DNA from: JBCDHN01 sp964351855
Lineage (GTDB): Bacteria > Verrucomicrobiota > Verrucomicrobiia > Verrucomicrobiales > DEV007
Direction of reading: 5' to 3'
Assembly (NCBI GenBank): GCA_964351855.1
Contig: CAYGQD010000009.1
Span: 1-64,000, forward strand
Length of the DNA: 64,000 nucleotides
The position numbers and the translations under genes were made by a program. A model generated the notes under the pieces. That model did no database searches, had not been told where the DNA came from, and worked only from the letters and a program-made list of their open reading frames with translations. Positions 16,131-25,468 of this stretch are shown piece after piece (positions within the stretch are counted from its first letter, which is position 1; each line of letters begins with the position of its first letter).

Positions 16131-17231
16131 ATGATCGCAGTCGCAGACAAACCAACACTCAATAAAATGGCCACGAAATCAAACGCAGGCGATACGCCGA
16201 CAGAGGATCCCGGAAGAAAACGTCTCGTAGAGGCACGCGCCAAGAATTTGGACGTCGCCATCTCCCAGATTCAAAAGGACTACGGAGAGGGTGCGATCAT
16301 GCGCCTGGGTGAAGGCACGAAGCAAAATATCGATGTGATTCCTACTGGAAACCTTCTCATCGATCGCGCTCTCGGAGTAGGCGGCTTTCCCCGGGGACGC
16401 ATTGTCGAAGTTTACGGACCGGAGTCTTCCGGTAAAACGACCCTCACGCTGACCGCCATTGCCCAAGCTCAAAAAGCCGGTGGATTGGCAGGATTTGTCG
16501 ATGTGGAACACGCGTTAGATCCGACCTACGCCAAGAAGCTCGGCGTCAATATGGAAGAACTTCTCGTGTCGCAGCCGAGTTCCGGTGAAGAAGCCCTCCG
16601 CATTGTTGAAACGCTCGTCCGCTCGAATGCGCTGGACATCATCGTGCTCGACTCCGTCGCCGCGCTCGTCACGAAAGCAGAGTTGGAAGGTGAAATCGGT
16701 GATACCACCGTCGGAGCCCAGGCCCGGCTCATGAGTGCCGCCTTGCGCAAACTCACCTCCATGATCTCCAAAGCGCAAACCTGCGCGATCTTCACGAACC
16801 AGATCCGGGAGAAAATCGGAGTCATGTTCGGCAGCCCTGAAACCACTCCGGGTGGCCGGGCTCTCAAGTTCTACAGCTCTGTCAGGATCGACATTCGAAG
16901 AATCGGTAGCATCAAGCAGACGGATGGAACCGTCACCGGAAACCGGACTCGGATCAAAGTGGTGAAGAACAAAGTCGCACCGCCTTACACCGAAGCGGAA
17001 TTCGACATCATGTATAACGAGGGGATCTCCTCGGTCGGATCACTGCTCGATTTGGCTCTGGAATACGATTTGGTTCAGAAGCGCGGCAGTTGGTTCAGCT
17101 ACAAAGGAACGCAAGTCGCTCAAGGCCGAGATGCCGCCAAGGACGCCCTCAGGGACGATCCCAAAATGTATGCTGAGCTGGAAAAAGAGGTGAAAGCTAA
17201 GCTCTCGGAAGTCATCGGAAAGAAAAAGTAA
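16131..17231 (+). CDS. recA: Recombinase A
   Basis: RecA forms filaments on single-stranded DNA, catalyses strand exchange and triggers LexA cleavage. Walker A GPESSGKTT, Walker B IIVLDSVAALV, the L1 and L2 regions (GAQARLMSAALRKLT; FTNQIREKIGVMFGSPETTP) and C-terminal acidic/lysine tail are complete. The start at 16131 gives 366 residues; ATG 16167 (MATKSNAG) is equally plausible and a TTG at 16065 would extend further. There is no obvious Shine-Dalgarno at any of them. Stand-alone gene, as usual. Confidence 0.96.
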   Translation: MIAVADKPTLNKMATKSNAGDTPTEDPGRKRLVEARAKNLDVAISQIQKDYGEGAIMRLGEGTKQNIDVIPTGNLLIDRALGVGGFPRGRIVEVYGPESSGKTTLTLTAIAQAQKAGGLAGFVDVEHALDPTYAKKLGVNMEELLVSQPSSGEEALRIVETLVRSNALDIIVLDSVAALVTKAELEGEIGDTTVGAQARLMSAALRKLTSMISKAQTCAIFTNQIREKIGVMFGSPETTPGGRALKFYSSVRIDIRRIGSIKQTDGTVTGNRTRIKVVKNKVAPPYTEAEFDIMYNEGISSVGSLLDLALEYDLVQKRGSWFSYKGTQVAQGRDAAKDALRDDPKMYAELEKEVKAKLSEVIGKKK

Positions 17232-17279
17232 TCCAGGTTAAGCTTGATCTTATTTTTGAATTTCGCTTTCTTGACCCAA

Positions 17280-17561
17280 ATGAACACGTTCACACAAAAA
17301 CATCTTTGGAAACTTGCTCTCGTCATCATTGCCGCCATTGGCATGTCCTCCTGTGAAACCGTCGATCAAGGTCGCGCCAAGTGGGAAGGTATGGATAAGA
17401 AACAACAAAACACCATCATCGGTGGTTTGGGTGGCGCCGCCGTCGGTGCCATCGTTTCCGGCAAGAAAGCGACCGGCGCCATCATCGGCGGAGCAGCCGG
17501 AGCTCTCGGCGGACGCGTCTACACCGCCAAGAAGCAGGAAAACGAAGGCTTGGTCGAGTAA
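17280..17561 (+). CDS. Glycine-zipper lipoprotein
   Basis: A 93-residue protein with a lipoprotein signal (LALVIIAAIGMSSC; lipid-modified Cys about residue 23) and a glycine-zipper core (GGLGGAAVGAIVSGKKATGA, IIGGAAGALGGRVY), the pattern of small outer-membrane or periplasmic stress lipoproteins. It lies 48 bases after recA and is followed by a strong terminator at 17592, so it may be cotranscribed with recA. Confidence 0.82.
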   Translation: MNTFTQKHLWKLALVIIAAIGMSSCETVDQGRAKWEGMDKKQQNTIIGGLGGAAVGAIVSGKKATGAIIGGAAGALGGRVYTAKKQENEGLVE

Positions 17562-17591
17562 TCTCAGGAGATCATCCAACTGAATTTTACC

Positions 17592-17624
17592 AAGCTGGCT
17601 TCATTTCGATGAAGCCAGCTTTTT
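17592..17624 (+). terminator. Intrinsic terminator after the lipoprotein gene
   Basis: A perfect 13-bp stem (AAGCTGGCTTCAT / ATGAAGCCAGCTT) closed by a TTCG tetraloop and followed by a T-run, 30 bases after the stop codon. Confidence 0.92.
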
Positions 17625-17895
17625 TGTGGTCTGAGCCGGTCCTAGGCGGCACCTGCCGGTGCACCTTAGGCTTGTGCCCGAATCACCAGTTTCCCGGTGC
17701 CTACGATGGAGCAAAGAGATTTGGTTTTCAGCAAGGCGCAGTGAAGGAGCAGAGCGAGCTCTGTGACGGAACAAGAACACAGCTGAAGGCCCAATATTCC
17801 GCTGTTTACTTCCACCGGCGAAGCCGCACGCTTTCTTTCCATGGTCCATTCCTTATCGGCTACAGATTCCGTTAGTAGGCTCTAAGAAGCGACCC
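17625..17895. other. 271-bp intergenic region with possible RNA structure
   Basis: No supported protein. Nested complementary segments are visible: GCACC/GGTGC near 17650-17665, TAGGC ... GCCTA around 17668-17704, and CAGAGC-GA-GCTCTG near 17752-17765. I could not match it to 6S RNA, SRP RNA, tmRNA or a known riboswitch, so a structured RNA is only a possibility. Confidence 0.3.
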
Positions 17896-18327
17896 ATGAA
17901 CGAATCGGATTCCTGTCTGCGCTCCAGACCCATCATGCTACTCGCCGTCTTCGGGGGCGTCTTCCTCGGCTTGGCCACGCGAAGCAATCTGGTTTCTCAA
18001 CCCTTCGTCCGGGCTCACTTTGGGGACGCTTTCTGGGCCCTGATGATCTTTTTCGGACTCGGATTTCTATTCCCCAGAATGTCCATCGTTCGGGTCGCTA
18101 TGATCTCCGGATTGATCTGTCTCACCGTCGAAGTCAGCCAACTTTCGAACCATGCTTTCTTGGTCAAAATTCGCGAGACTCAACTTGGTGCGCTCATCCT
18201 CGGACGAGGCTTTCTCCCAATCGATCTGATTCGCTATTCAGGCGGCATTTTCGGAGGAATCTTGACGGAATGGCTCTGTTGCAACTTGTTGCAAACCGCC
18301 AGGAAAGCGGGGAAACCTGGCTTATAA
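17896..18327 (+). CDS. DUF2809 family membrane protein
   Basis: A 143-residue protein with about four membrane helices. It shows the DUF2809 order: GDAFWALMIFFGLGFLFPRM, then CLTVEVSQL, then TQLGALILGRGFLPIDLIRY. Function is unknown in the family. The final codons run into GTTGC-containing sequence of a dispersed element (18277 onward), which suggests the 3' end has been altered by or evolved with that element. Confidence 0.8.
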   Translation: MNESDSCLRSRPIMLLAVFGGVFLGLATRSNLVSQPFVRAHFGDAFWALMIFFGLGFLFPRMSIVRVAMISGLICLTVEVSQLSNHAFLVKIRETQLGALILGRGFLPIDLIRYSGGIFGGILTEWLCCNLLQTARKAGKPGL

Positions 18328-18692
18328 ACGCGAGGGATGCTTCACCTCCAAAATCAGCCTGCTTCTGCCGATTTCAGCAGGTTTCTACGGGGAAAATCAG
18401 AACATTCAAGCAACAACCTCTAACGCCTAGAAACAAAATATTACATATTGCAACCTCTCGCAACAACGGGTAAACCAGCCATGAAAATGGGGCTGGTTCT
18501 TCAGCTCATGGGCTTCAATTCGCACGGGATTTCAGCGACCTGTTTCACATCCGTTTTGTCATTCTCAGCACGGTAGGAGTGGGGCTAATTCTCACCTCCA
18601 GGCCTCCGCGCTGACGGCCGGACATAGAAAGTCTCCAACGGCTACATCGCAATTTGGATCGCTGTTCGCAGTCAAGCCACGAAACCGTTCAA
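18328..18692. other. 365-bp intergenic region containing dispersed element copies D
   Basis: No gene was seen. A plus-strand degenerate element (18277-18335: GTTGCAACTTGTTGC, then GGGGAAACCTGGCTTATAAA) faces a minus-strand copy (18361-18470), whose core reads ATTTTCCCCGTAGAAACCTG on the minus strand. An AACCAGCC/GGCTGGTT hairpin at about 18472-18499 follows and may act as a weak terminator between convergent genes. Confidence 0.6.
18361..18470 (-). repeat. Dispersed GTTGC / CCCCGTA element, copy D
   Basis: On the minus strand the stretch reads GTTGTTGC, GTTGC, GTTGTTGC and then the core ATTTTCCCCGTAGAAACCTG, matching copies A and B in order. It lies between the DUF2809 and alaS stop codons. 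Confidence 0.6.
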
Positions 18693-21512
18693 TCAGCCCT
18701 CACCGAGGAGCTTCTTCGCTTGGCTCAACAACTCGTTGATCTTGGTCGGATCTCCGCCCGCGCCGCGCGCCATTTCCGGCTTCCCGCCGCCTTTCCCCCC
18801 AACGATTGGCGCAAGCTGACCCATCAGAGCACCTGCGTTGAATTGATCCGTCGCGGCTTTAGCGACCGCGATTCCAATGTGGGCTTTACCTCCGTCGATC
18901 AGAGTGAACACAGCCGCTCCAGCGAACTGACGTTTCTTCAAACCGTTCAACGCTTCCTGGAGCAGGCTCGCGTCCGTTTCACCAAAGTTGTGGACGATCG
19001 CGGGAATCCCGTTGGTGGAATTCGCGTTCTCAATCAGTTCGCCGAGCAGCTCATCGGCTTGGGCCGCAGCGGCTCCGGCGCTGGCTTTTTTCGCGCGTTT
19101 CCCGGCGTTTTGGACCGCAGTCTGAAAATGGTCCCGTTCTTTACGAAGGGTTTCCAGGGCGATGTTGACGTCTTGGATGTTGGCGTCTCCAGCGATTTCG
19201 CCCTTCCATCGATCCGGTGTTGGTTCGGCAGGCTGGGAAAGGTTGCTCAATTCCGCGTTCGCGGTTTCGAGCCGCGATTCCAGATCATCGATTTCCCCTC
19301 GGAGGGAATCGACCGTTTCCGCGACCAACTCCCGCGCAGCGACACCGCATTGGGCTTCGATCCGCCGAATGCCGGCCGCAACGGCACCTTCAGAGCTGAT
19401 TTTGAAGAATTCGATGTCTCCAGTTTTGCGAACGTGGGTTCCGCCGCAGAGTTCCATCGAGTAACCGTCGAGCTTCGCGGACTTCCCGCCTATCTGAACG
19501 ACGCGAACGAGATCGCCATATTTGTCGCCGAACGCCTGCATGATTTCGGCGCGCTCCTTGACCTGAGTGTGAGGCACCTCCGTCCAGAAAACGGGTTCGT
19601 TCGCGGCGATTTGTTCATTGACCCGGTCTTCGATTTCGCGGATTTGCTCAGCGCTTAGCGCCTGGCTGTTGAAGTCGAAACGGAGACGGTCGGGAGCAAC
19701 GAACGAACCTTGCTGACGGGCATCCGGGTCGACGACTTCGTGGAGCGCCCAATGCATGATGTGCGTCGCGGTATGATGCTTTTCGATGTTGCGACGGCGA
19801 GGCTGGTCGAGGCGAATCGTGGCTTTGCCGATGGATTTAGGCGCGTTCTCCAGATGGAGACAGAGCGCCTCGCCGACGCTGCTGGTCGCGAAAATCGGGA
19901 ATTCTCCGCCTTCCGCGATGAGGGTCCCCGTGTCGCCCACCTGGCCGCCTTTTTCGACGTAGAGTGGGGATTGGCTGACGATGGCTACGAAATTTTCGCC
20001 GTCGTCAATGATTTCCAGGATTTCAGCCTCGGTTTCATCCACGTCGAAACCGACGAACTCGGATTTGGCGTCGGTTTTGATTTCGACGGCGCTGACGACC
20101 GAAGTTTGAAGGCCTTCCAAACCTGTCTCTTTGTGCTCGGCGATCAGTTTGGCAACTTCAACTTGGTCCGTTTTAAGACCCTTTTCTTGGAGCAAAACGT
20201 CGGTTAGCTCCAGTGGGAATCCGAAGGTCTCCCACAGCTTCACGATGGTCGGCGGCGGGAATTTGGTGCCAGAACCTAGCTTCGCCACGGCGTCGTCGAA
20301 CAAACGAAGACCGCGGTCGAGCGTTTTGTTGAACTGCGCCTCCTCGGCGGTGATGACTTCGGTGATTTTCGCCCGACGCTCACCGAGTTCCGGAAACGCA
20401 GCCCCCATCTCGGAAACCAAAACCGGGACGAGTTCGTGGAGGAACGGACGATCGCCCTCCAAACCAAGTTCGCGCCCAAATCGGACCGCCCGGCGCAAAA
20501 TCGCGCGAATCGTTGAATTCCGCCCCTTGTTCCCCGGCAAAATCCCGTCGGCGATCGAAAAACTGACCGTCCGAATGTGATCGGCGATGACGCGGAAAGC
20601 GACGTCGGTTTGTTCTTGTTCGCTCAGACCTTCGCGCGAAGTCGGGACGGTTCCGGTGTAGCTTCGCCCCGTGATCGCAGCCAGTTTCGCGAAGAGCGGC
20701 GCGAACACATCGGTATCGTAGTTGGAACACAGCTTCGAGAAATCGGTGAGCCCCTTGGTGCACTGCATCACGCTCGCAGCGCGCTCGAAACCCATCCCGG
20801 TATCGACGTGCTGAGCCGGGAGCGAACGATAGCTGCCATCTTCATCGTGATTAAACTGGATAAACACAAGGTTCCAGATCTCGATGCAGCGTGCGTCATC
20901 CATGTTCACCAGCTTGCCTTCGGTATCACCTTTCTCGGTCAAGTCGACATGCAGCTCCGAGCACGGCCCGCAAGGCCCAGTGTCACCCATGGCCCAGAAG
21001 TTGTCTTTCGCGTTGCCGTTGATGATGTGCTTTTTCGGGTCAAGCCCCGCCTTCTCGAAGAGCACGGCCCACAAGTCGTAAGCCTCTTGGTCGAATTGCG
21101 CCGGATCGCCATCGCCAGGCGCATAAACGGTCGCATAGAGCCGCTCCGCCGGAAATCCCCAGCGTTCCACAAAAAGCTCCCAAGCCCAGCCGATCGCTTC
21201 TTCTTTGAAGTAATCGCCAAAGCTCCAGTTCCCCAGCATCTCGAAAAAGGTGTGGTGATAGGTGTCGTAACCCACATCCTCCAGGTCATTGTGCTTCCCG
21301 CCAGCGCGAATGCACTTTTGGGTGTCGGCAGCCCGTGGCGGATCATACGGAGCCTTCTCCGTCCCCAAAAAATACGGCACAAATTGATTCATCCCCGCAT
21401 TCGTGAACTGCAAATTCGGCGAAGTCGGCATCAAGCTGGCCGAAGGCACGATGGTGTGCTGCTTTTCGCGGAAAAAGTCGAGGAAGGACTGGCGGAGTTC
21501 GTTTGCGGTCAT
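18693..21512 (-). CDS. alaS: Alanyl-tRNA synthetase
   Basis: A full-length 939-residue class II synthetase charging tRNA-Ala. It begins MTANELRQSFLDFFREKQHT with SASLMPTSPNLQFTNAGMNQ (motif 1-2 region), has GMGFERAA (motif 3), the editing-domain zinc residues HHTATHIMHWAL and CGGTHVRKTGDI, a coiled-coil (IDDLESRLETANAELSNLS) and the C-Ala domain ending GGKGGGKPEMARGAGGDPTK. No frameshift or missing motif. It is a stand-alone gene. Confidence 0.97.
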   Translation of the reverse strand: MTANELRQSFLDFFREKQHTIVPSASLMPTSPNLQFTNAGMNQFVPYFLGTEKAPYDPPRAADTQKCIRAGGKHNDLEDVGYDTYHHTFFEMLGNWSFGDYFKEEAIGWAWELFVERWGFPAERLYATVYAPGDGDPAQFDQEAYDLWAVLFEKAGLDPKKHIINGNAKDNFWAMGDTGPCGPCSELHVDLTEKGDTEGKLVNMDDARCIEIWNLVFIQFNHDEDGSYRSLPAQHVDTGMGFERAASVMQCTKGLTDFSKLCSNYDTDVFAPLFAKLAAITGRSYTGTVPTSREGLSEQEQTDVAFRVIADHIRTVSFSIADGILPGNKGRNSTIRAILRRAVRFGRELGLEGDRPFLHELVPVLVSEMGAAFPELGERRAKITEVITAEEAQFNKTLDRGLRLFDDAVAKLGSGTKFPPPTIVKLWETFGFPLELTDVLLQEKGLKTDQVEVAKLIAEHKETGLEGLQTSVVSAVEIKTDAKSEFVGFDVDETEAEILEIIDDGENFVAIVSQSPLYVEKGGQVGDTGTLIAEGGEFPIFATSSVGEALCLHLENAPKSIGKATIRLDQPRRRNIEKHHTATHIMHWALHEVVDPDARQQGSFVAPDRLRFDFNSQALSAEQIREIEDRVNEQIAANEPVFWTEVPHTQVKERAEIMQAFGDKYGDLVRVVQIGGKSAKLDGYSMELCGGTHVRKTGDIEFFKISSEGAVAAGIRRIEAQCGVAARELVAETVDSLRGEIDDLESRLETANAELSNLSQPAEPTPDRWKGEIAGDANIQDVNIALETLRKERDHFQTAVQNAGKRAKKASAGAAAAQADELLGELIENANSTNGIPAIVHNFGETDASLLQEALNGLKKRQFAGAAVFTLIDGGKAHIGIAVAKAATDQFNAGALMGQLAPIVGGKGGGKPEMARGAGGDPTKINELLSQAKKLLGEG

Positions 21513-21777
21513 GGTTTTGCCCGGGACTGGCGGGAAGGGAATGTGTGAGGTTGCAGCGAGAGTTCAAGGGGGATTTCGCGGCGAACCGAAAGAGGACAGG
21601 ATTGTTCGCCTCAGCCCAACCACAGTGCGAACCCATTGGCCTGAGTTCGTGGGATTTGAACCTGATAGGACCAAAGCCAGCCGAATTCGCCCCCCACAAA
21701 CCTCGAAAAACTCCTGAACTTCTTACATTTGTTAATTATTTCTTGTCGCGCTAGTATTTCTAGTATTTACTGCTGGC
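21513..21777. promoter_or_regulatory. Divergent promoter region between alaS and the CHAT-like gene
   Basis: The 265 bases hold no supported gene. An AT-rich stretch just before the CHAT-like start contains the short direct repeat CTAGTATTT / CTAGTATTTA (about 21750-21770) and a TTGTCG hexamer, a plausible promoter for the pair at 21778-25460. Confidence 0.4.
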
Positions 21778-24069
21778 ATGAAGTCTCCAGGATCTCATCT
21801 GGCCAGCGCCTCCTTACAGTCCTGCCAAGTCACCCTCCGCCCTCGCGGTGGGGAGCCGATTCGGCTCACATGCGGACGCAAAGGCGGCTCGTTTCGGCAG
21901 GCGGCTTCGGCTTGGAGCCATATTTTGCGGAATCGTAATCGCTGGCTGACGGAAGATGCGATGCGGGAGCGGCGGGGCGAGGCGATCGCCAAGGCTCAGG
22001 AGATTTTTCCGGAGTTGGAGAACCCGGCGGGTTTCGCGGAAGCGGTCCATCGTTTGGCCGATGCGGATGCGATCGAGGTGCAGTTGCCGAAGTTCGTTAG
22101 TGAGGAAAAGGATTGGGCGCTGCGAATTTTCCCTTGGGAGTTTTTCCTGTCCGCGATCACTCGGGAAGAGCGCAAGCGGCGCGGGAGCGAGGCTTTTTTG
22201 GTGACGCGCGTATTGCCAGTAGCGGGACGAACCGTGGCGAAAGCGTCGCGGGAGCGAATGCTGACGGTGGAGAGCGCACCGCCTCCGCTCGACCAGTATC
22301 TGGAGTTAGGTCCAGAAGCGGATCTGGTCTTGCGAAATATGGGAGTGCATCAGGAACCGACTTCACGGTTGGCGAATCCTTCGGCCGAGGAGCTGCGATT
22401 GCGGATCGCAGGGACGAATCCGGGAGTCATCCATTTGGGCGGTTTCGATACGCGGAAAGCGGCGCAGAAGGCAGGCGATTTTTCGGTCGAGACGATCGAT
22501 CGACACGCTTACTTGCTCTCAGGCGAGGGGCGGATGGAGTTGGCCGATGCCGAGGGATTGGGTGGAATCGTCAACGCGGGTTCGCCAAAGCCGGAGTTGG
22601 TCAGCTTTAACTTGTTCAACTCCGCCGCGCGGATGTGCCCGATGGCAGTGGCCGGTGGAGCGGGGGCGGCGATTGGATTTCAGGACGAAATCGATGACCA
22701 CCTGGCGGAAGTCTTCTTTGCCAGCTTTTACCGTGCCTGGACCGGATTGGCCCAGGGAAATCTGCTGGCCGCCTTTGCCTACGCCTTCGAGAAAACGCGG
22801 GAATTGCCGAAAAGCCTGCGGATGCGAGGGAGCGGGATCGTTCTCTGGTCGGCGACTCCTTTGCTGGACCAAGGCGATGGTCACACGGAACGGCCGATGC
22901 TGGAACTTTCGACGGCGCGTGAGGAAGGGGACGAACTGGATGTCCACGTCACACCGGTCTCGCGGCTCAACTACGCGATCCTCCACAATCGCGGCCATCT
23001 GTTTGACAGCTTTAAGGTTACCCGCGCTGGAACGCAGTCGCCGGAAGACGTTCTCGTCGAAGTCAAAGTCCGGATCGGCGTTCACGAATATCCTTACCGC
23101 GCGGTCCACGATGCCGGCCAAGAGGGCGTGCCGAAAGAGCTGAAATCCGAGATCCAAATCCCGCTTTCTTGGAACTATCTGAGTACGCTAACGGAAACGG
23201 TCCGCACCACGGTTTATGTTCGGATCAGTCAACCCGGCGAGAACCCGGACCGCCAGGTTTACCTGGAGAAAACCTATTCGGTGGACCTCGCCCCGCTTGA
23301 GGAATGGACAGATCGCGAACCAGATCACGTTTGGCTGCCGTCGTTCATTCGTCCGCGAGATCCGGCCGTCGCCACGGCCTTGGGGAATGCGCGGCTTCAT
23401 CTCTGCACCCTAACCGATGACCCCACCGCCGGGTTCGATGGCTATCAAAGCTACAATGCGGATCCGAACGAGCCGGGATTCGGCGTCGAGACCCAAGTTC
23501 GCGCGATCTGGTCCGCCTTGCTGCTCCATCACGACCTCCAATACGTGAACCCTCCGCCTTCCTACTTTCACCATGCCCAGCGACTTCGCAGCCCTTCAGA
23601 GTTGCTCGGCCAGGAGCATGGCACCTGCATCGATCTCAGTTTACTGGTCGCTTCCTGCCTGGAATACATCGAAATCCAGCCGGTCGTCTTCCTGATCGAA
23701 GGCCACGCCTTTCCGGGATTCTGGCGGAATCCGCACCAGGCCAAATTCTTCCGCGACGGTCTCCTTCCGGATGGGGAGCCGAACGGTTCCGGGCCGGACC
23801 AAGAGGGCTCTCGTCACTCCTGGGTCTACAGCCGCAGCCAACTGAGACGCATCTGGGAATTCGTCGCCGCCGGCCATCTCGTCCCGCTCGAAAGCACCTT
23901 GTTAACGCGCCAAGGCGGATTCTTCGCCGCCTGCGAATCGGGCATCGAAGCCCTGCGCAATCCCGACACCTTTCAATATCTGCTCGATGTCGATCGCTCT
24001 CGAACCGATCCAGAAGGTGCCACGCCGCTTCCGATCAACTACTCAACCTCCCTGTCTCTCAAGAAATGA
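21778..24069 (+). CDS. Pseudo-CHAT protein with C-terminal transglutaminase-like domain
   Basis: A 763-residue cytoplasmic protein. Residues about 40-360 follow the CHAT caspase-like layout (IFPWEFFLSAITREE, NPGVIHLGGFDTRKAAQ, VSFNLFNSA, GAAIGFQDEIDDHLAEVFFA), but the catalytic His (HxxGH) and Cys (NACxS) positions are Phe in both, so peptidase activity looks lost. A beta-rich linker (about 400-560) precedes a transglutaminase-like domain with GTCIDLSLL (Cys617) and FLIEGHAFPGFW (His643), resembling the fold found in DUF4011 helicase-type conflict proteins. It overlaps the next gene by four bases (ATGA), so the two are translationally coupled. Confidence 0.72.
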   Translation: MKSPGSHLASASLQSCQVTLRPRGGEPIRLTCGRKGGSFRQAASAWSHILRNRNRWLTEDAMRERRGEAIAKAQEIFPELENPAGFAEAVHRLADADAIEVQLPKFVSEEKDWALRIFPWEFFLSAITREERKRRGSEAFLVTRVLPVAGRTVAKASRERMLTVESAPPPLDQYLELGPEADLVLRNMGVHQEPTSRLANPSAEELRLRIAGTNPGVIHLGGFDTRKAAQKAGDFSVETIDRHAYLLSGEGRMELADAEGLGGIVNAGSPKPELVSFNLFNSAARMCPMAVAGGAGAAIGFQDEIDDHLAEVFFASFYRAWTGLAQGNLLAAFAYAFEKTRELPKSLRMRGSGIVLWSATPLLDQGDGHTERPMLELSTAREEGDELDVHVTPVSRLNYAILHNRGHLFDSFKVTRAGTQSPEDVLVEVKVRIGVHEYPYRAVHDAGQEGVPKELKSEIQIPLSWNYLSTLTETVRTTVYVRISQPGENPDRQVYLEKTYSVDLAPLEEWTDREPDHVWLPSFIRPRDPAVATALGNARLHLCTLTDDPTAGFDGYQSYNADPNEPGFGVETQVRAIWSALLLHHDLQYVNPPPSYFHHAQRLRSPSELLGQEHGTCIDLSLLVASCLEYIEIQPVVFLIEGHAFPGFWRNPHQAKFFRDGLLPDGEPNGSGPDQEGSRHSWVYSRSQLRRIWEFVAAGHLVPLESTLLTRQGGFFAACESGIEALRNPDTFQYLLDVDRSRTDPEGATPLPINYSTSLSLKK

Positions 24070-25460
24070 GCTCCCACTCTCGCCTTACCAAAAACCTCGA
24101 CCGCGTCATGGAAGATCTCGGGATGCGTCCCGATGAAAAGATGGTCGCCAAAGCTGCTGATGGCGGCGTTCCGGGCCCTCGACGAGCCGCCGCTCGACAC
24201 GCCGCATCCCGGATGACGAATCTGCAAATCGTGGAGACGGACGGGGTCCTGACCTTGCTCGACCGGCCCGCGTTTTCGCTTCCCAATCGACGCCGAGGCC
24301 CTATCGGAATTTCCCGAATTCGTGGCGATGTTGTGGCCGAGCGCCCGATGGAAGTCTTACCCTACAACCAACTGACGAAGCAGATCGAGCGGCTCGATGC
24401 CAAGCTAACGCCGGAGCGTGGTTTGCGGGAATGGAAGGATGGAAAGATCATCGGCACGGGTAACGACATCCGGCCCGTCGGTGCGAAAAAGAAAATCCTG
24501 CTCTTCGTTCACGGGACCTTCAGCGAATCGGAAGCCTTCTTCCGCCAGATCGATCGACGGGGTTTCCATGAGGGGAAATCATTTCTCAGTTGGGCTGGGC
24601 AGACCTACGATCAAATCCTGACTTTTGATCATCCCACACTTTCGGTGAGTCCCATGCTCAATGCCCATGCGCTGGCCAATCACTTGGGTCCCTGTGGAGC
24701 AGACATCGATGTAATTTGCCACAGTCGCGGAGGGCTCGTGACTCGCTGGTGGACGGAAGCGTTCGATCGCGGTCGAGGAAATCGGCGGGTTGCGTTTGTC
24801 GGATCGCCGCTTCATGGCACGGGGCTCGCGTCGCCGGACAACATCCGCAATTCCCTCAACCTGGCCGCCAACTTGGGAAGCGTCCTCACCAAGACCTCGA
24901 TGGCGGTCCCGGTTCTGCAATTCGCCACCGGCATGTTCCAAATCGTCACGTCCGTCCTGCGGGTCGCCGGGAAAACGCCGCTCGCGGACACCGTCGTTTC
25001 GCTCGTGCCTGGCCTCGCCGCGCAATCGCGAGTCGGCAACAACCACGAGCTCGCCAGCCTGCGTCGTGAGATTAACGGTGCCCAGCGCGATCGCTATTTC
25101 TTCGTCATCTCCGACTTCAAGAGCGACAAACCGAGCTGGCAATTCTGGAAGCATTTTCAGAAGGGCAAAATCAAGAATCTGCTGCTCGACGTGGGAACGG
25201 ACTACGTCTTCACGGGCAAGAACGACCTCGTCGTTGATACGCCATCGATGACGGATCTGTTCGACGGCGCAAAGATTTCGCGCGAACACATCCATGACTT
25301 CGGATCCCAGGATGACGTCACCCACACGAACTACTTTGAGCGCGCCGAGACCCTGGATTTCATCCGGCAGAGCTTCGCAATCCCAACGAGCGGAACGCGA
25401 ACCAGACGTCGCCGTAAACGCACAGAGGCCCAATCAGAACTCGTGTCGCTGGAAGGATAG
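24066..25460 (+). CDS. Alpha/beta hydrolase (lipase/PGAP1-like, DUF7379-type)
   Basis: A 464-residue protein with a charged N-terminal region (MSSHSRLTKNLDRVMEDLGM), then an alpha/beta-hydrolase core: oxyanion segment ILLFVHGTFSESEAFF (His149), nucleophile elbow DVICHSRGGLVTRWW (Ser220), and candidate acid and His in NDLVVDTPSM and DVTHTNYFE. There is no signal peptide; a hydrophobic stretch between about 275 and 325 could contact membrane. The C-terminus is basic (RTRRRRKR). Coupling to the pseudo-CHAT gene suggests a regulated lipase or esterase effector (inference). Confidence 0.78.
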   Translation: MSSHSRLTKNLDRVMEDLGMRPDEKMVAKAADGGVPGPRRAAARHAASRMTNLQIVETDGVLTLLDRPAFSLPNRRRGPIGISRIRGDVVAERPMEVLPYNQLTKQIERLDAKLTPERGLREWKDGKIIGTGNDIRPVGAKKKILLFVHGTFSESEAFFRQIDRRGFHEGKSFLSWAGQTYDQILTFDHPTLSVSPMLNAHALANHLGPCGADIDVICHSRGGLVTRWWTEAFDRGRGNRRVAFVGSPLHGTGLASPDNIRNSLNLAANLGSVLTKTSMAVPVLQFATGMFQIVTSVLRVAGKTPLADTVVSLVPGLAAQSRVGNNHELASLRREINGAQRDRYFFVISDFKSDKPSWQFWKHFQKGKIKNLLLDVGTDYVFTGKNDLVVDTPSMTDLFDGAKISREHIHDFGSQDDVTHTNYFERAETLDFIRQSFAIPTSGTRTRRRRKRTEAQSELVSLEG

Positions 25461-25468
25461 TCTCACCC

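Noticed and set aside
5697..18470. Insertion sequences as the source of the GTTGC/CCCCGTA copies
   Set aside because: No transposase, terminal inverted repeats or target duplications are visible; copies are short and noncoding.
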